From Coix lacryma-jobi var. lacryma-jobi (lineage: Eukaryota > Streptophyta > Magnoliopsida > Poales > Poaceae): 64,000 nucleotides of DNA. The translations under genes were made by a program, and so were the position numbers. The DNA lies in the NCBI GenBank assembly GCA_009763385.1, contig CM019823.1:91027104-91091103 (forward strand). The letters run 5' to 3'. Positions 42,824-53,420 of this stretch are shown piece after piece; positions within the stretch are counted from its first letter, which is position 1, and every line of letters begins with the position of its first letter. The notes beneath the pieces were generated by a model. It was given only the letters and a program-made list of their open reading frames with translations, did not search any database and had not been told where the DNA came from.

Positions 42824-43074
42824 AAGGTCCAAAAGGACGGTCGACGCGTGGTTGCACCGAGAGGCTTGCGTTGCGGTGAAGCTATCGGTGAGAAGGCGCG
42901 GCGGTCGACGGTGACGGCACGTGGCGGCATCGGGTGAGGTCGCGTCGAGGCGAAGCTACCGGATGTGCGGGCGTGGCCGTCGGATGGAAATCGCCAAGAC
43001 TGGACGGTTTTACCCCTGGGGGGTATTTGGGATGAGTGCTTAATGTAAGGGCGTTTGGTCTTCGGACGTGCACC

Positions 43075-43083
43075 TATATATAT
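43075..43083 (+). promoter_or_regulatory. TATA box of C3 5' LTR
   Basis: TATATATAT followed by GAGGGGGCTGCTAGGGC; the same box is in the 3' LTR near 51185. Likely core promoter. Confidence 0.6.
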
Positions 43084-44409
43084 GAGGGGGCTGCTAGGGC
43101 AGCCACATCCTTCGGTGAATTCTTGGAGGTGTCTCTCTCATTTTGTTCCTGCGAGAGAAGGCTAGGGTTAGGGAGAGGTGGCTCTTGTTCTTGAGCTTTT
43201 CGCCATCCAAGCTTTGTGTTGCTAGGATTGGCTTGTAGCCCGACACCAAGTGCTTAATGAATCATCCATTCCTCTGAGTCCAAGGATCAAATTCGTGCAT
43301 TAATTTGTCTTGCAATTTGTTCTTCGCGTTTGCACGTTTTCTCCTCTTTCGATCTTCACGAGAATTCCTGTTTCGAGGGAAGATCCGCAAATCCGTTTGA
43401 ACCATCTTGTGTAGTTTCGTGAGAGTCTTCTTTCTACCGAAGGAATTTCTCTAATACCTCACGAACTCACAGATCGGGCGGATTTAGTTTTGGGATCAAG
43501 TTCTTGCCCGTTCTTCGCCGTTTTCTTCGATTCACCAATTTGGAGTTAGGTTCGAGCCATGATCTCTTAGGAGTTAGCTTTTGATTTGAGGGAGATCGGG
43601 TCGATTCGGTGGACGAACAGGGGACTGGTCGAGGTGACCGGACGCTGCCTAATAGCGACCGGACGCACCGACTCAGAGTCCGGTCGTTGAACACCCGCGC
43701 TGTCCAGTTCGCGCGTGGTGACCGGACGCACGCCTCAAACCGACCGGATGCTATCCTTGTGCGTCCGATCGTTGAAGGCCGAGCGAGATACTCTGCGTGA
43801 GCTTGACCGGACGCACCTGCTGTGCTCTGACCGGACGCGCTGCTACTACTGTTCATCGAGTAGTAGTGACCGGACGCTGACTCTGGTATTGACCGGACGC
43901 ACCTCCACGCAGAGTTCGGTCCAACACAGAGAGCTCCCGAATCGGGTTTCTGTTGACCGGACGCGTCCGATCGTTCCTGACCGGACGCACCTCAGAGTCC
44001 GGTCAGTGCTGACAGAATGCGTTTTCGTCCGTATCTTTTGCGTTCGAGCTTCGATTTGAGATCCGCTTTTTGCGTTGGATTCCCGACTCTATGCTCTATA
44101 GAAACTGGGCTTCCCACTTTGTGAAAAAGCCTGAATCCCCCTCGCGTTGCTTGGGGGAGGTTGAGGTAACCCAAACTCCATCCTGTCACTAGTTGACTTG
44201 CGTGGATTTGGAAGAGGGATCTTTTTTGGTGTCCCGCTGTGTTCCAAGGGAACATCCACCCATTCTCTTGGGTCATGGACATCACGTGTGTCGGCTTTGC
44301 TCTTGGGGTTGATTTTGTTGGGACAGAGGCCGTAATTTCTGAGAAGAAATTTTAGGCTCCCATTCACCCCCCTCTGGTCGCCTTGCTTTAGCATTTTCGG
44401 TCCTTCAAT

Positions 44410-44421
44410 TGGTATCGGAGC
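44410..44421 (+). promoter_or_regulatory. C3 primer-binding site (tRNA-Met type)
   Basis: TGGTATCGGAGC two bases after the LTR end, the same variant as in C2. Confidence 0.85.
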
Positions 44422-44525
44422 CAGTTATGGATCTCTCTACCTTAACCGGTTCCGGATCCGCGAAGGTGACCTTTGAGAGCGATTTTGTTTCTGACTTTGC
44501 TTGTCGAGGTGTTTGAGCTTTTATC

Positions 44526-45620
44526 TTGCTAACACTAACAGTGCTTTTAGAAAGTGCACCAAGTTCTTCTTCAAGCATGTCTTTGTCTTTCAGCTTGAAC
44601 CTTTCCAAGGATGACATCTTAGGAAGAAGGAGGAGTGCAGTTGATGAGAGGGATCGCGAGGTGAACGATCTGCTGAACCTTCTGCGACATGACGAGCTTT
44701 CACCGGAGGATCTCCTATGTCAACTTGGCAAGGCCAAGAGAGGTACACTTGCTCATGGACTTGTGACCTTGCACAACCTATATGAGGCTCGCTCTAGTTT
44801 TGTTGAGCTTTGTAGTACCTTGCGTAGAAAGGTCGAAAAGTTGAAATGCTCCAATGCTAGTTTGATGTCTAGTGCCTCTTCGCCTTGCACCTCTTGTAGT
44901 GACATGGTTAGGAAGAATGATGAGCTATGCTTTTCTCTTGATAGCTTAACATCTGAAATTGAATTGCTGAAATCTAATGCTTCCAAACCATGTTTAGTTT
45001 GCATTGACTTGCGCAAGGACCTTGATTGTGCTAAAACTAAAAGAGCCTTGCTAAAGTCAAATGCTTTGTTACCATGTGTTTCATGTGAGTCTTTACATGC
45101 TGAAATTAATAAACTAAAATTGACTCACACCACATGTGTAGATGAACTTGAGCATGCTAGGGCTGAAATTGTAAAGATAAATGCTAGGCCTTGTAGCTTG
45201 TGCTCTTTGAATAAAGATGCTTGCCTTATTTCTTGTGCTATTCTTGATTCTTTGCTTGATGTGAATGGTGATGTTTCTTCCACCGATTTCATTTGCACAT
45301 CTTGCACTGATTTAGAAAAAGAAGTTTTGGCTTTGAAAGCTTTGCGCGATGATATGAGCGCCAAGTTGGTTGAGCACAATGATATGAGTGCCAACCTTGA
45401 AAAGGAGATTGAGCTCTTGCGTACCACATATGCCGAGTGCATTCAGAAGGAGATGGAAAACTTGAGAAACACTCCTTGTGGTACTTGTGATCGCCTCATG
45501 TTTGAGAATGAGGTTTTAGCCAAAAGTGCAAGAGCCTTTGTGCTAAGTCGTTTGAATCACGCATTTCTTGCAACTTCGATGTTGATATTTCCAAGTCTGC
45601 ATCTTTGCAACCGGAGTTGA
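44526..45620 (+). CDS. C3 gag-like coiled-coil protein with repeated CxxC pairs
   Basis: A 364-codon frame, possibly starting at the internal Met near 44577. It is helical and Leu/Glu/Lys-rich. Six CxxC pairs lie at intervals of about 30-50 residues: CTSC, CLVC, CVSC, CSLC, CTSC and CGTC, most preceded by Pro and followed by Glu/Leu-rich heptads. C2 gag has three such pairs in its coiled coil. The UBN2-type N-terminal domain of C2 gag is not recognisable. The last about 30 residues are likely out of frame; coding probably continues in the frame of 45605-46402 after a shift near 45525. Likely particle or RNA-packaging role by homology; not proven. Confidence 0.65.
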   Translation: MLTLTVLLESAPSSSSSMSLSFSLNLSKDDILGRRRSAVDERDREVNDLLNLLRHDELSPEDLLCQLGKAKRGTLAHGLVTLHNLYEARSSFVELCSTLRRKVEKLKCSNASLMSSASSPCTSCSDMVRKNDELCFSLDSLTSEIELLKSNASKPCLVCIDLRKDLDCAKTKRALLKSNALLPCVSCESLHAEINKLKLTHTTCVDELEHARAEIVKINARPCSLCSLNKDACLISCAILDSLLDVNGDVSSTDFICTSCTDLEKEVLALKALRDDMSAKLVEHNDMSANLEKEIELLRTTYAECIQKEMENLRNTPCGTCDRLMFENEVLAKSARAFVLSRLNHAFLATSMLIFPSLHLCNRS

Positions 45621-46402
45621 GTTCTTGTGTTGCGCGTGAGTCTTTTGAGGATAGCACTAGTGTCAAGGTTTCGGATAGCTCCTTCATAGCTACTCCCAAC
45701 CTTGTTGTTTCTTTGGGTGATGTCCAAGGGACTTCTCTTGACAAGGGTGCTTCTCATATTTTTGGGACTCGTGCTCCCAATCTGGTTTTTCATTGCACCT
45801 TTTGCAAGAAGGATGGACATTCGCTCGATTTTTGTTTTCGCCGTGTCAAGCACGAGCGGCGTATTCGAGCTAAGGCTTTTAAGAAGCCGCGTAGCCTTTC
45901 CCATGGCACGTGTGCTCCTAGCATTGGCACCAAGATGGTTGTTGATGCTTCTTGTTCTAAGTCCCAAAGGACTTCTCACTTGTCGGAGAATGGTGTGTCT
46001 TCTAGTAGGCCTTTGTACCATTGCTCTTTTTGTGAGAAAGATGGGCATCAAGAAAGCTTTTGCTATCGGCGTGCTAAACGTTTGCGTCAAGCTCGCTCTT
46101 CTAGGAAGATGGTGGTTCATAGCCCTTCTCATGGCATGAACGCTTGTTCTCCTAGTAAGAAGCCCCTCTTTGTTGATGGGTTTTATGACTCCTTTTCTAG
46201 TGGGATAGGTCATGGTCGTGGAGATGCTTCTAGTGCTTCCTCTCTTGGTCCACGTCATGCCCTTTTCATGTTGCTTCTATTGGTTCTTCTACAAAAAACC
46301 TTGGAAGATGTTTTGCCTCTTTTCCCGTGGTACGACTCGTTCTTCTCCTCGAGTTGTCCTTTTGAGGAATGCATCCAAGGGTGTTTCACAATTGCATTTT
46401 GA
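45605..46402 (+). CDS. C3 gag-like C-terminal part with two zinc knuckles
   Basis: Two CX2CX4HX4C knuckles are intact: CTFCKKDGHSLDFC near 45800 and CSFCEKDGHQESFC near 46023, each followed by a basic RR..R patch. C1 and C2 gag have one knuckle of this (second) type; here it appears duplicated with about 60 residues between. The flanking sequence is Ser/Lys-rich. It is expected to bind nucleic acid. The frame differs by +1 from the coiled-coil ORF upstream, so the two may be one protein broken by an indel. Confidence 0.7.
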   Translation: MQPELSSCVARESFEDSTSVKVSDSSFIATPNLVVSLGDVQGTSLDKGASHIFGTRAPNLVFHCTFCKKDGHSLDFCFRRVKHERRIRAKAFKKPRSLSHGTCAPSIGTKMVVDASCSKSQRTSHLSENGVSSSRPLYHCSFCEKDGHQESFCYRRAKRLRQARSSRKMVVHSPSHGMNACSPSKKPLFVDGFYDSFSSGIGHGRGDASSASSLGPRHALFMLLLLVLLQKTLEDVLPLFPWYDSFFSSSCPFEECIQGCFTIAF

Positions 46403-47660
46403 ACCGGGTTTTCATCATGCTAACCCACATGATAAGTTGAGATTTGTGACCAAGTCCGGATTCCCAAGTACATGATTGCTAAACCCTTCGGGATCCAAGA
46501 CTCGAGTTACTTGTCCTCTTGTGTGTAGATATGAGGACGCGGGGTGGAGAACATGCGCCTAATGGAGCTTGATCTTTTAGATGTGATCAAGTTTTTGATG
46601 GTTCTCTGCATCCCGCTTAGTTTGCCTCCAAAGAGGCTTTTACAGCTTGGTGAGCGTTCTTATACACTCATACCTTGTACATTCATGGTCTATGCCTTTG
46701 TGGTATGAGATGGTCTTTCATGTGCTCACTTCATAGTTCTTGCATGTACATTTTCGTGTGTATCATGTTTGTTTAGTCTGCATGTGCTATCTTGTATATC
46801 ATGTCATGCTAGCTTTGTGTATAGTTTTTGTGGAAAGCCACTTTTCTTGCTAGTTGGTGATTCTTATGAACATTATGCCATGCTTTTCACCGTGAGCTTT
46901 ACTTGTAGAGGTATGATGTTCATTAGGCGTCACTTTTCAGGTGCTAGTTTGTGTAGCGACATGTACCCTGTTGATATGATTAGTTTGAGCACTAGCCTTT
47001 CCACGATTTTATCATGTTACATGCTTTTGGATCTATTGCTATCATTATCTTGCGTTGTAGCATGTGTTGAGGTTTAGGCTGTTTGGGTTGATCAGGTTTT
47101 AGGTTGCATTTTGCTGTACAGTGCTTTATCCTGTTGCATGGTAGTCTTGACTAGGTTGAGTTCATATCTCCTTTGCGGTATCATTCATAGGTAGACCTCT
47201 TTTGTTGAGAGCTACCTTATGCTTTTATGTGACAAACATTTTCGTGGAGACCTTGAGGTCACACTGGACGAGACAACGCCTTGTGTTTCTTCTACTTTGA
47301 GTGTGCAGGAGAACAGGAGCCTGGAGAGAGCATTTCGCCTCACGGACCCGATCCCACTTTCTTCCATGACTTGGGGTTCCGTTCGAGCAGCTCTCCAGCG
47401 AGCACTAGCTGCACCTATGGGAGCGATAGCATCAGGCGAGGGGGAGACGACTTCGGCAAGGCAGGCGCCCCGGAGTTCAGCAATTCATGCGTTTCCCTCG
47501 GGTATCACACCAGCAGGCGGTCATGCGCATCATGAGGTACCCCTAACACACTTCTGAGTTCGGGTTTGGTACTCTTCTCTTCCGACCCCCTTCGCTGTGT
47601 GGTCTTTTTGATGTGGTTCTTGCTGGCCATCGCTTGAGCATTTCTTGGCTCTTTATTTGT
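46403..47660 (+). other. C3 region replacing pol, no recognised coding sequence
   Basis: About 1.25 kb with only short frames (for example 46769-47077, hydrophobic, and 47219-47557). None resembles protease, integrase, RT or RNase H. I see no domain I can name. Confidence 0.6.
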
Positions 47661-50068
47661 GTTTTTTTGCGTGTTTCCCTTTTAGTTGGGGAAGCATTTT
47701 GCTTGTTTTATCTTAGTTGGGCTTCTCCTATACCCTTTTGTTTAGGGTTTTCCTTGATAGACTAGCTTTTGCATGCATTTCATCATGTACACTAGTGCAT
47801 TTTAGAGCTTCATGTTTAGAGCAATGAGAATGAGATTATGCTCTTTTTGGTATGCCTTGTTTATACATGATGATGCTTGTAGCTTAGGCTCTTTTTGATC
47901 ACTTGATACATGTTATGAGCTAAGCTATTTTTGCAAATGGTGAACTTGACTAATCAACTATGAAACTTTTAATTTGTTCACCATTGAGATTGGCAACTAG
48001 CATGGGTAGGATGTGTTGAGATCACTTGTGCTATCTTTTGTATGCTAGGTTGCTATGTCTCTTGCATTGAGTCATTCACTTGCTTGGTTTGACCACGTTT
48101 ACCTTGTGCTTAAAATTTGAACCAAGTCTAAGTGAAATGAAAAGATCGAGATGGGATTGCATGTGTCAGCACATCACGGTATCGAGACTGTTTCTCATTG
48201 CACATTTGAGTTAAACTTGAGCCGTGTAGTGTAAGACCAAAACCGGTGCTTTAAGCTTCCGATTGCTTTCTTGCATAGGCTTAGCCCAGTTGAAAAGTTA
48301 GGCAATGACCATGCTTTTAAACTCTCGCAATCACATGCTGTAAATGAACTTGTGTTAATACCGCTGCAATCTCTGATAAAATTTGAAAATAACACAAGTC
48401 TATGCTTCACTCTATTGCATGATGATTGAACTTTGCTAGGGGTAGTTCATCTTTTATACTTGAGTTAGCATATTTGATTTCCTGTCTACTCATGCTATGT
48501 GCTATTTTAAGTGGTGAACTCCTTTTCAAATGGCTTAAAACTGCTCATATGCTTAGTTGTTCATATTTCGTATTCATTTGATCAGTTTGAGCCTTTGCTA
48601 GCATTTGTATTGATTGCTATACTTTCAGGGCAGCACCCTTTTGAGCATCTTTTCATTCTGATTGCTATACACTTGAAGCTGTTGCATTGTGCATATCATG
48701 CATTTTAGCTTAGTGTACGTACCCCCAGCTCCGATACACCTTGTGGTCACTTTCAGTGCTTTTCATAGCCCCCATATGCTTTTGGTTGATGGCTTATCTT
48801 GTGTTTGTGTCAACATCGTTGAAAAATGTCAGAACCCCTCAGCATGTTCCCTTTTGTCAAGGGGGAGAGCTGTTTGCAAGGAGGAGCTTGTGTGTTGGCA
48901 CAAAGGGGAGAGTCATGCATTTTGGGAGAGCTTTGAGCAAGGGGGAGTTTAGTTTTTTTTACGTTCTTCTTCACTCGGTATAGCTCTTTTATGTGTTTCA
49001 ATTGGTATCCATCTTTTGGTATGGAATGCAATTGGTGTCATGAGCTTGTTGCATAGCTTTTGTATATAGGCTTGCTTTCAGGGGGAGTCGCTTTTGTCTT
49101 GCTGCTTCTCCGCGTGCTCCGAGTGTTTGTGCTCCACTCGACTTTGAACTTCTCTTGTGGTTTTTCTTAGTCGGTATCGAGCCTGCTAGTCGTGTTGAGC
49201 CATTTTGCCTCTATCCTGAGGTACTAGCAGTTTTTGCTTGGTATTTTCGATTGGTTTGGAGCCTCCAGCTAGTTGTGTCGAGCCACTTTGCCTCTGTCTT
49301 GAGGAACTAGCTGTTTTTCACCAATTTTTGGCTGCTTGTTATTGGTATCAAGTCTTCTGGTAGTTGTGTTGAGCCTCTATGCCTCTTTCTTGAGGGACTA
49401 GCAGTTTTGCATTCTAATGCATTGTTTCAGCCTCAATTGGTATCGAGCCTTTAGTTAGTGGTGATGAGCCATTTTCTGCCTCTTCTTGAGGACTAGCTCA
49501 TTTTTGACTTGGTTGCGTCGAGCCGTTGCCCATGGCTTTGGGAACCAAGTCTTTTGCTCTATGTGATCGAGTTTTGCTCTTTGTTGAGTTGTTCCTCCGA
49601 TCCTTTGCTTGGTTGCGTTGAGCCGTTGCCCATGTCTTGGGGACCAAGTTTTCGGTTATGGTATCTCAAACATCTCTTGTGCCTTTGTCAATTCAATCAT
49701 CAAGGGGGAGAAAGAGAAAGAGAAAGAGAAAAAGGGGGAGAAATTGACCCAAACCCAAGTGGATAAGTACCTTGGTCTTTCTTTTGTGATGATTGTTTGA
49801 CAATTTATCTGAGATCGGTTTTCGAGTACCTTTTGGGATTTCATGAAACTCTTGTTTTATCTTGACTCTTCGGTTGTGTGGAGGCTTTGCCCGCTTTTCC
49901 CGTTTCTTCGGGACCGAGAGCTTTTATTTGGAGTTTTCATGACCTTTCCTCATCTCAAGTAGCCTTTGTGTACGCTTTTGTTTGGCTTTTGGGCACTTGG
50001 ATGAGGCTTGCCTTCAAACTCTTCCTTTGTGGTTTATTTTTAGTCAATGCATTCATCAAGGGGGAGAT
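47661..50068 (+). other. C3 3' non-coding domain, homologous to that of C2
   Basis: Starts with GTGTTTCCCTTTTAG at about 47671-47685, matching the last codons and stop of the C2 RNase H frame (28761-28775), then follows C2 28776-30461 with diverged similarity (shared GTTGAGCC, GGTTGCTATGTCTC and GAAAAGATCGAGATGGGATTG blocks). Its second half has the hairpin array (49183-49648), GGGGGAG tracts (48852, 48942, 49080, 49705) and CAATTGGTATC motifs. It ends at the polypurine tract CAAGGGGGAGAT. Confidence 0.8.
49183..49648 (+). repeat. Six-unit two-tier hairpin array in C3
   Basis: Outer stems: CTGCTAGT/ACTAGCAG (49183-49230), CAGCTAGTT/AACTAGCTG (49266-49313), CTGGTAGT/ACTAGCAG with one mismatch (49357-49404), AGTTAGT/ACTAGCT with one wobble (about 49453-49498), ACTTGGTT/AACCAAGT (49507-49550), CTTGGT/ACCAAG (49608-49648). 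Between them lies TGTGTTGAGCC or TGCGTCGAGCC and an inner CCTC/GAGG or CCCA/TGGG stem. Confidence 0.85.
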
Positions 50069-52561
50069 TGAGAACATATATGATGAATGATTGACTTTGA
50101 TGAGGAAGGTTTGAGGCTTTTACCCGGTTGAGTCTATATCTAGCTATGCGCTATGCGCTTAATGTGTATGACTAACCGGTGGCATTGGGTTGTGTGGTGT
50201 TTCTGTGTTGGTGTGCGTGTGCGACATGTGTATCTTGGCTGTGTTGATGTGCAGGTGTGGAGCTCGGATACAGTGGTCAATGGCAAGGTGAAGGTCAAGT
50301 AGAGACGTGCCGTGTCGACGGACCGGGAGCGGTGAAGGATGGGCATGTCGTGCGGCGGACGTGCCATGCCGATGTACCCAGAGCGGTGAAGGGCGGACGT
50401 GAGGCTTTGACTGACGGACCAGAGGGCCAGAGGACCAGCTGTGGTAGCTGGCACGTGGCATCGGCGAGCGAGAGCACATGGGGATGTGCGGTGCATCGGC
50501 CGAGTCAGGAGGAAGACGTGGCGTCGTGCCACTTGGCGGAGGTCGGACACGGGCTTGCGTGCGGCGCAAGTGCCGTCGGCCAAGTCAAGGAGGATGGTGA
50601 AGGCATTGTGCCCGGCGTGGAGGCTGGACATGCATCGGCATCGGTGCCGGTGGTCGGGGTGTGCGAACCACATCCCGTCTACGGTGCGGGTTCGGTAGCT
50701 GAGCATCAAAAGCTACCATCGACGGTTTCCGAGTTTGGGCCTCAAAACTCAGGGTGGCCGGTTTCCGAGTTTGGGCCTCAAAACTTAGGGTGGACGGTTT
50801 CCAGGTTTGGGCCTCAAAACCTGGGCGCGCGGGATTCCGAGTTTGGGCCTCAAAACTCGGGGTGGACGGTGTCCAGGTTTGGGCCTCAAAACCTGGGCTG
50901 GCAGGTTTCCTGGTTTGGGCCTCAAAACCAGGGGAAGGTCCAAAAAGGACGGTTGATGCGTGGCAGCACCGAGAGGCTTGCGTTGCGGCGAAGCTATCGG
51001 TGAGAAGGCACGGCGGTCGACGGTGACGGCACGTGGCGGCATCGGGTGAGGTCGCGTCGAGGCGAAGCTACCGGATGTGCGGGCATGGCCGTCGGATGGA
51101 AATCGCCAGGACTGGATGGTTTTACCCCTGGGGTATTGGGTTGAGTGCTTAATGTAAGGGCGTTTTGGTCTTCGGACGTGCACCTATATATATGAGGGGG
51201 GCTGCTAGGGCAGCCACATCCTTGGGGGAATTCTTGGAGGTGTCTCTCTCATTTTGTTCCTGTGAGAGAAGGCTAGGGTTAGGGAGAGTTGGCTCTTGTT
51301 CTTGAGCTTTTCGCCATCCAAGCTTGTGTTGCTTGGATTGGCTTGTAGCCCGACACCAGGTGCTTAATGAATCATCCATTCCTCTGAGTCAAAGGATCAA
51401 ATTCGTGCTTTAATTTGTCTTGCGATTTGTTCTTCGTGTTTGCACGTTTTCCCTCTTTCGATCTTCACGAGAATTCCTGTTTCGAGGGAAGATCCACAAA
51501 TTCGTTTGAACCATCTTGTGTAGTTTCGTGAGAGTCTTCTTTCTACTGAAGGAATTTCTCTCATACCTCAAGAATTCACAGATCGGGCGGATTTAGTTTT
51601 GGGATCAAGTTCTTGCCCGTTCTTCGCCGTTTTCTTCGATTCGCCAATTTGTAGTTAGGTTCGAGCCATGATCTCTCAGGAGTAGCTCACTAACATCTTT
51701 GTGATCCCTCACACGAAGTTAGAGCCCTAGTGCTTTTGATTTGAGGGAGATCGGGTCGATTCGGTGGACGAATAGGGGACTGGTCGAGGTGACCGGACGC
51801 TGCCTAATAGCGACCGGACGCACCGACTCAGAGTCCGGTCGTTGAACACCCGCGCTGTCCAGTTCGCGCGTGGTGACCGGACGCACGCCTCAAACCGACC
51901 GGATGTTGTCCTTGTGCGTCCGATCGTTGAAGGCCGAGCGAGATACTCTGCGTGAGCTTGACCGGACGCACCTGCTGTGCTCTGACCGGACGCGCTGCTA
52001 CTACTGTTCATCGAGTAGTAGTGACCGGACGCTGGCTCTGGTATTGACCGGACGCACCTCCACGCAAAGTCCGGTCCAACACAGAGAGCTCCCGAATCGG
52101 GTTTCTGTTGACCGGACGCGTCCGATCGTTCCTGACCAGACGCACCTCAGAGTCCGGTCAGTGCTCACAGAACGCGTTTTCGTCCGTATCTTTTGCGTTC
52201 GAGCTCCGATTTGAGATCCGCTTTTTGCGTTGGATTCCCGACTCTATGCTCTATAGAAACTGGGCTTCCCGCTTTGTGAAAAAGCCTGAATCCCCCTCGC
52301 GTTGCTCGGGGGAGGTTGAGGTTACCCAAACTCTATCCTGTCACTAGTTGACTTCCGTGGATTTGGAAGAGGGAGCTTTTGTGGTGTCCCGCTGTGTTCC
52401 TAGGGAACATCCACCCATTCTCTTGGGTCGTGGACATCACGTGTGTCGGCTTTGCTCTTGGGGTTGATTTGTTGGGACAGAGGCCGTAATTTCTGAGAAG
52501 AAATTTTAGGCTCCCATTCACCCCCCTCTGGTCGCTTTGCTTTAGCATTTTCGGTCCATCA
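50069..52561 (+). repeat. C3 3' LTR
   Basis: 2493 bp, TGAGAAC...GGTCCATCA, pair of 41966-44407. It is followed by AAACC (52562-52566), the right target duplication. Confidence 0.9.
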
Positions 52562-52566
52562 AAACC

Positions 52567-52949
52567 GTCCACTCGGTGGTTTTCTATGGCTCAACCACCA
52601 AACCGAGCCGTAGAGCGGATGCACCGCCCGTGCACCCCGTCCAACGACACGTGTCCCCAGGTCCTCGACCCAAGCAACACCGTGGCCCGCAAGGCTTCGC
52701 TCGTCGTTGTCCCAGGCTGCCAGCCACCATAGCTGATCCTCGGGCCACTGGTCCCTCAGTCCAAGCCTCATGTCCGCCTTTCGTCACTCTCGGTCCATCG
52801 GCACGGCACATCTCTACTTGACCTTCACCTTGCCTTTGATCACTATATCCGTGCTTGACACCTGCACAACACAAGACAAAGAACATGCGCATTATCCCAG
52901 TTGACAATCACTCATCACTCGAGACTCGGCATACACCCATGTATCCGCA
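52567..52949 (-). repeat. C1 5' LTR, 5' segment
   Basis: On the minus strand it begins TGCGGATACATGGGTGTATG at 52949 like the C2 LTR and runs to the C3 insertion. It includes one further hairpin unit (CTCGG...CCGAG with inner TGGTT/AACCA, about 52571-52606). Its outer edge abuts G3 RNase H sequence. Confidence 0.85.
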
Positions 52950-53420
52950 GACTTGATTACTTTCCTTGGAGTGAACTTGATATTGAGAGCGCCCAACTCG
53001 ACTGCCCATTTGGAAATTCTTCCTGTGGCATCGCGGTTGTGAAGGATTTCTCCCAATGGAAAATCTGTGACAACTGTGATTTCGTGGGCTTCAAAGTAGT
53101 GTCGTAGCTTTCTTGATGATATGAGCAAAGCATAAAGCAACTTTTGAACTTGCGGGTACCTGACCTTTGAGTTGGAGAGTACCTCGCTGATGTAGTATAC
53201 TGGTCGTTGGATATTAAAGATGTGCTTCTCATCCATGCGCTCCACTACTATTGCTGTGCTTACAACATGTGTGGTTGCTGCGATGTATAGCATCATTGGC
53301 TCCCTGGGTTCTGGCAGTGATAGTATAGGAGGTTTGGTTAGGTATCCTTTGAGTTGTTCAAAGGCCATGTCCGCTTCTTCCGTCCACTAGAATTTATCAC
53401 CGGCTTTGAGTAATTTGAAG
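52950..53420 (-). pseudogene. G3 RNase H domain
   Basis: Minus-strand frame with AFEQLKGYLTKPPIL, LYIAATTHVVSTAIVVE, RPVYYISEVLS, KLLYALLISSRKLRHYFEAH and TGRISKWAVELGALNIKF. It is truncated at 52950, where the frame runs into C1 LTR sequence. This is the connection/RNase H region of a Tat-type polyprotein. Confidence 0.85.

Larger units (their letters stand above)
41966..44407 (+). repeat. C3 5' LTR
   Basis: 2442 bp, close match to 50069-52561. Contains a hairpin array at 42622-42823, a TATA box at 43075 and a GACCGGACGC-type array (about 43635-44000). One block near 43585 is missing about 60 bp that the 3' LTR has (about 51675-51735). Confidence 0.9.
41966..52561 (+). mobile_element. C3: non-autonomous Sirevirus-like copia element, gag only
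   Basis: LTRs 41966-44407 and 50069-52561 (TGAGAAC...GGTCC(T/A)TCA), primer site at 44410, polypurine tract at 50057-50068, TSD AAACC (41961-41965 and 52562-52566). The 5.66-kb interior has a gag-like ORF pair but no protease, integrase, RT or RNase H domain. The last codons of the RNase H frame and the 3' non-coding domain are recognisable by comparison with C2, which points to internal loss of pol. It would need enzymes supplied in trans. Confidence 0.88.
4279..52949 (-). mobile_element. C1: Sirevirus-like Ty1/copia element, truncated and interrupted by three insertions
   Basis: Read on the minus strand the element runs from its 5' LTR start (TGCGGATAC, ending at 52949) through the LTR in three pieces (52567-52949, 41606-41965, 32951-34122), the primer site (32937-32948), the start of gag (32682-32887) and the rest of gag plus protease (4279-7146). 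Insertions are C3, L1 and G1 (with C2 inside it); each leaves a 5-bp duplication. The 3' half (integrase core, reverse transcriptase, RNase H and 3' LTR) is missing; the sequence stops at 4279 in the pre-integrase domain. It is close to C2 throughout. Confidence 0.85.

Noticed and set aside
46769..47077. Hydrophobic 102-codon ORF in C3
   Set aside because: Cys/Phe/Leu-rich only because of T-rich DNA; no homologue recognised and no conserved start context.
49700..49745. GAAAGAGAAA-rich repeat near C3 polypurine tract
   Set aside because: Simple sequence microsatellite expansion next to a GGGGGAG tract; no further structure.
50257..51003. 248-codon ORF with repeated FGPQN units in the C3 3' LTR (also 42289-42879)
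   Set aside because: The repeat is the translation of the DNA hairpin array; the frame differs between LTR copies and in C2.
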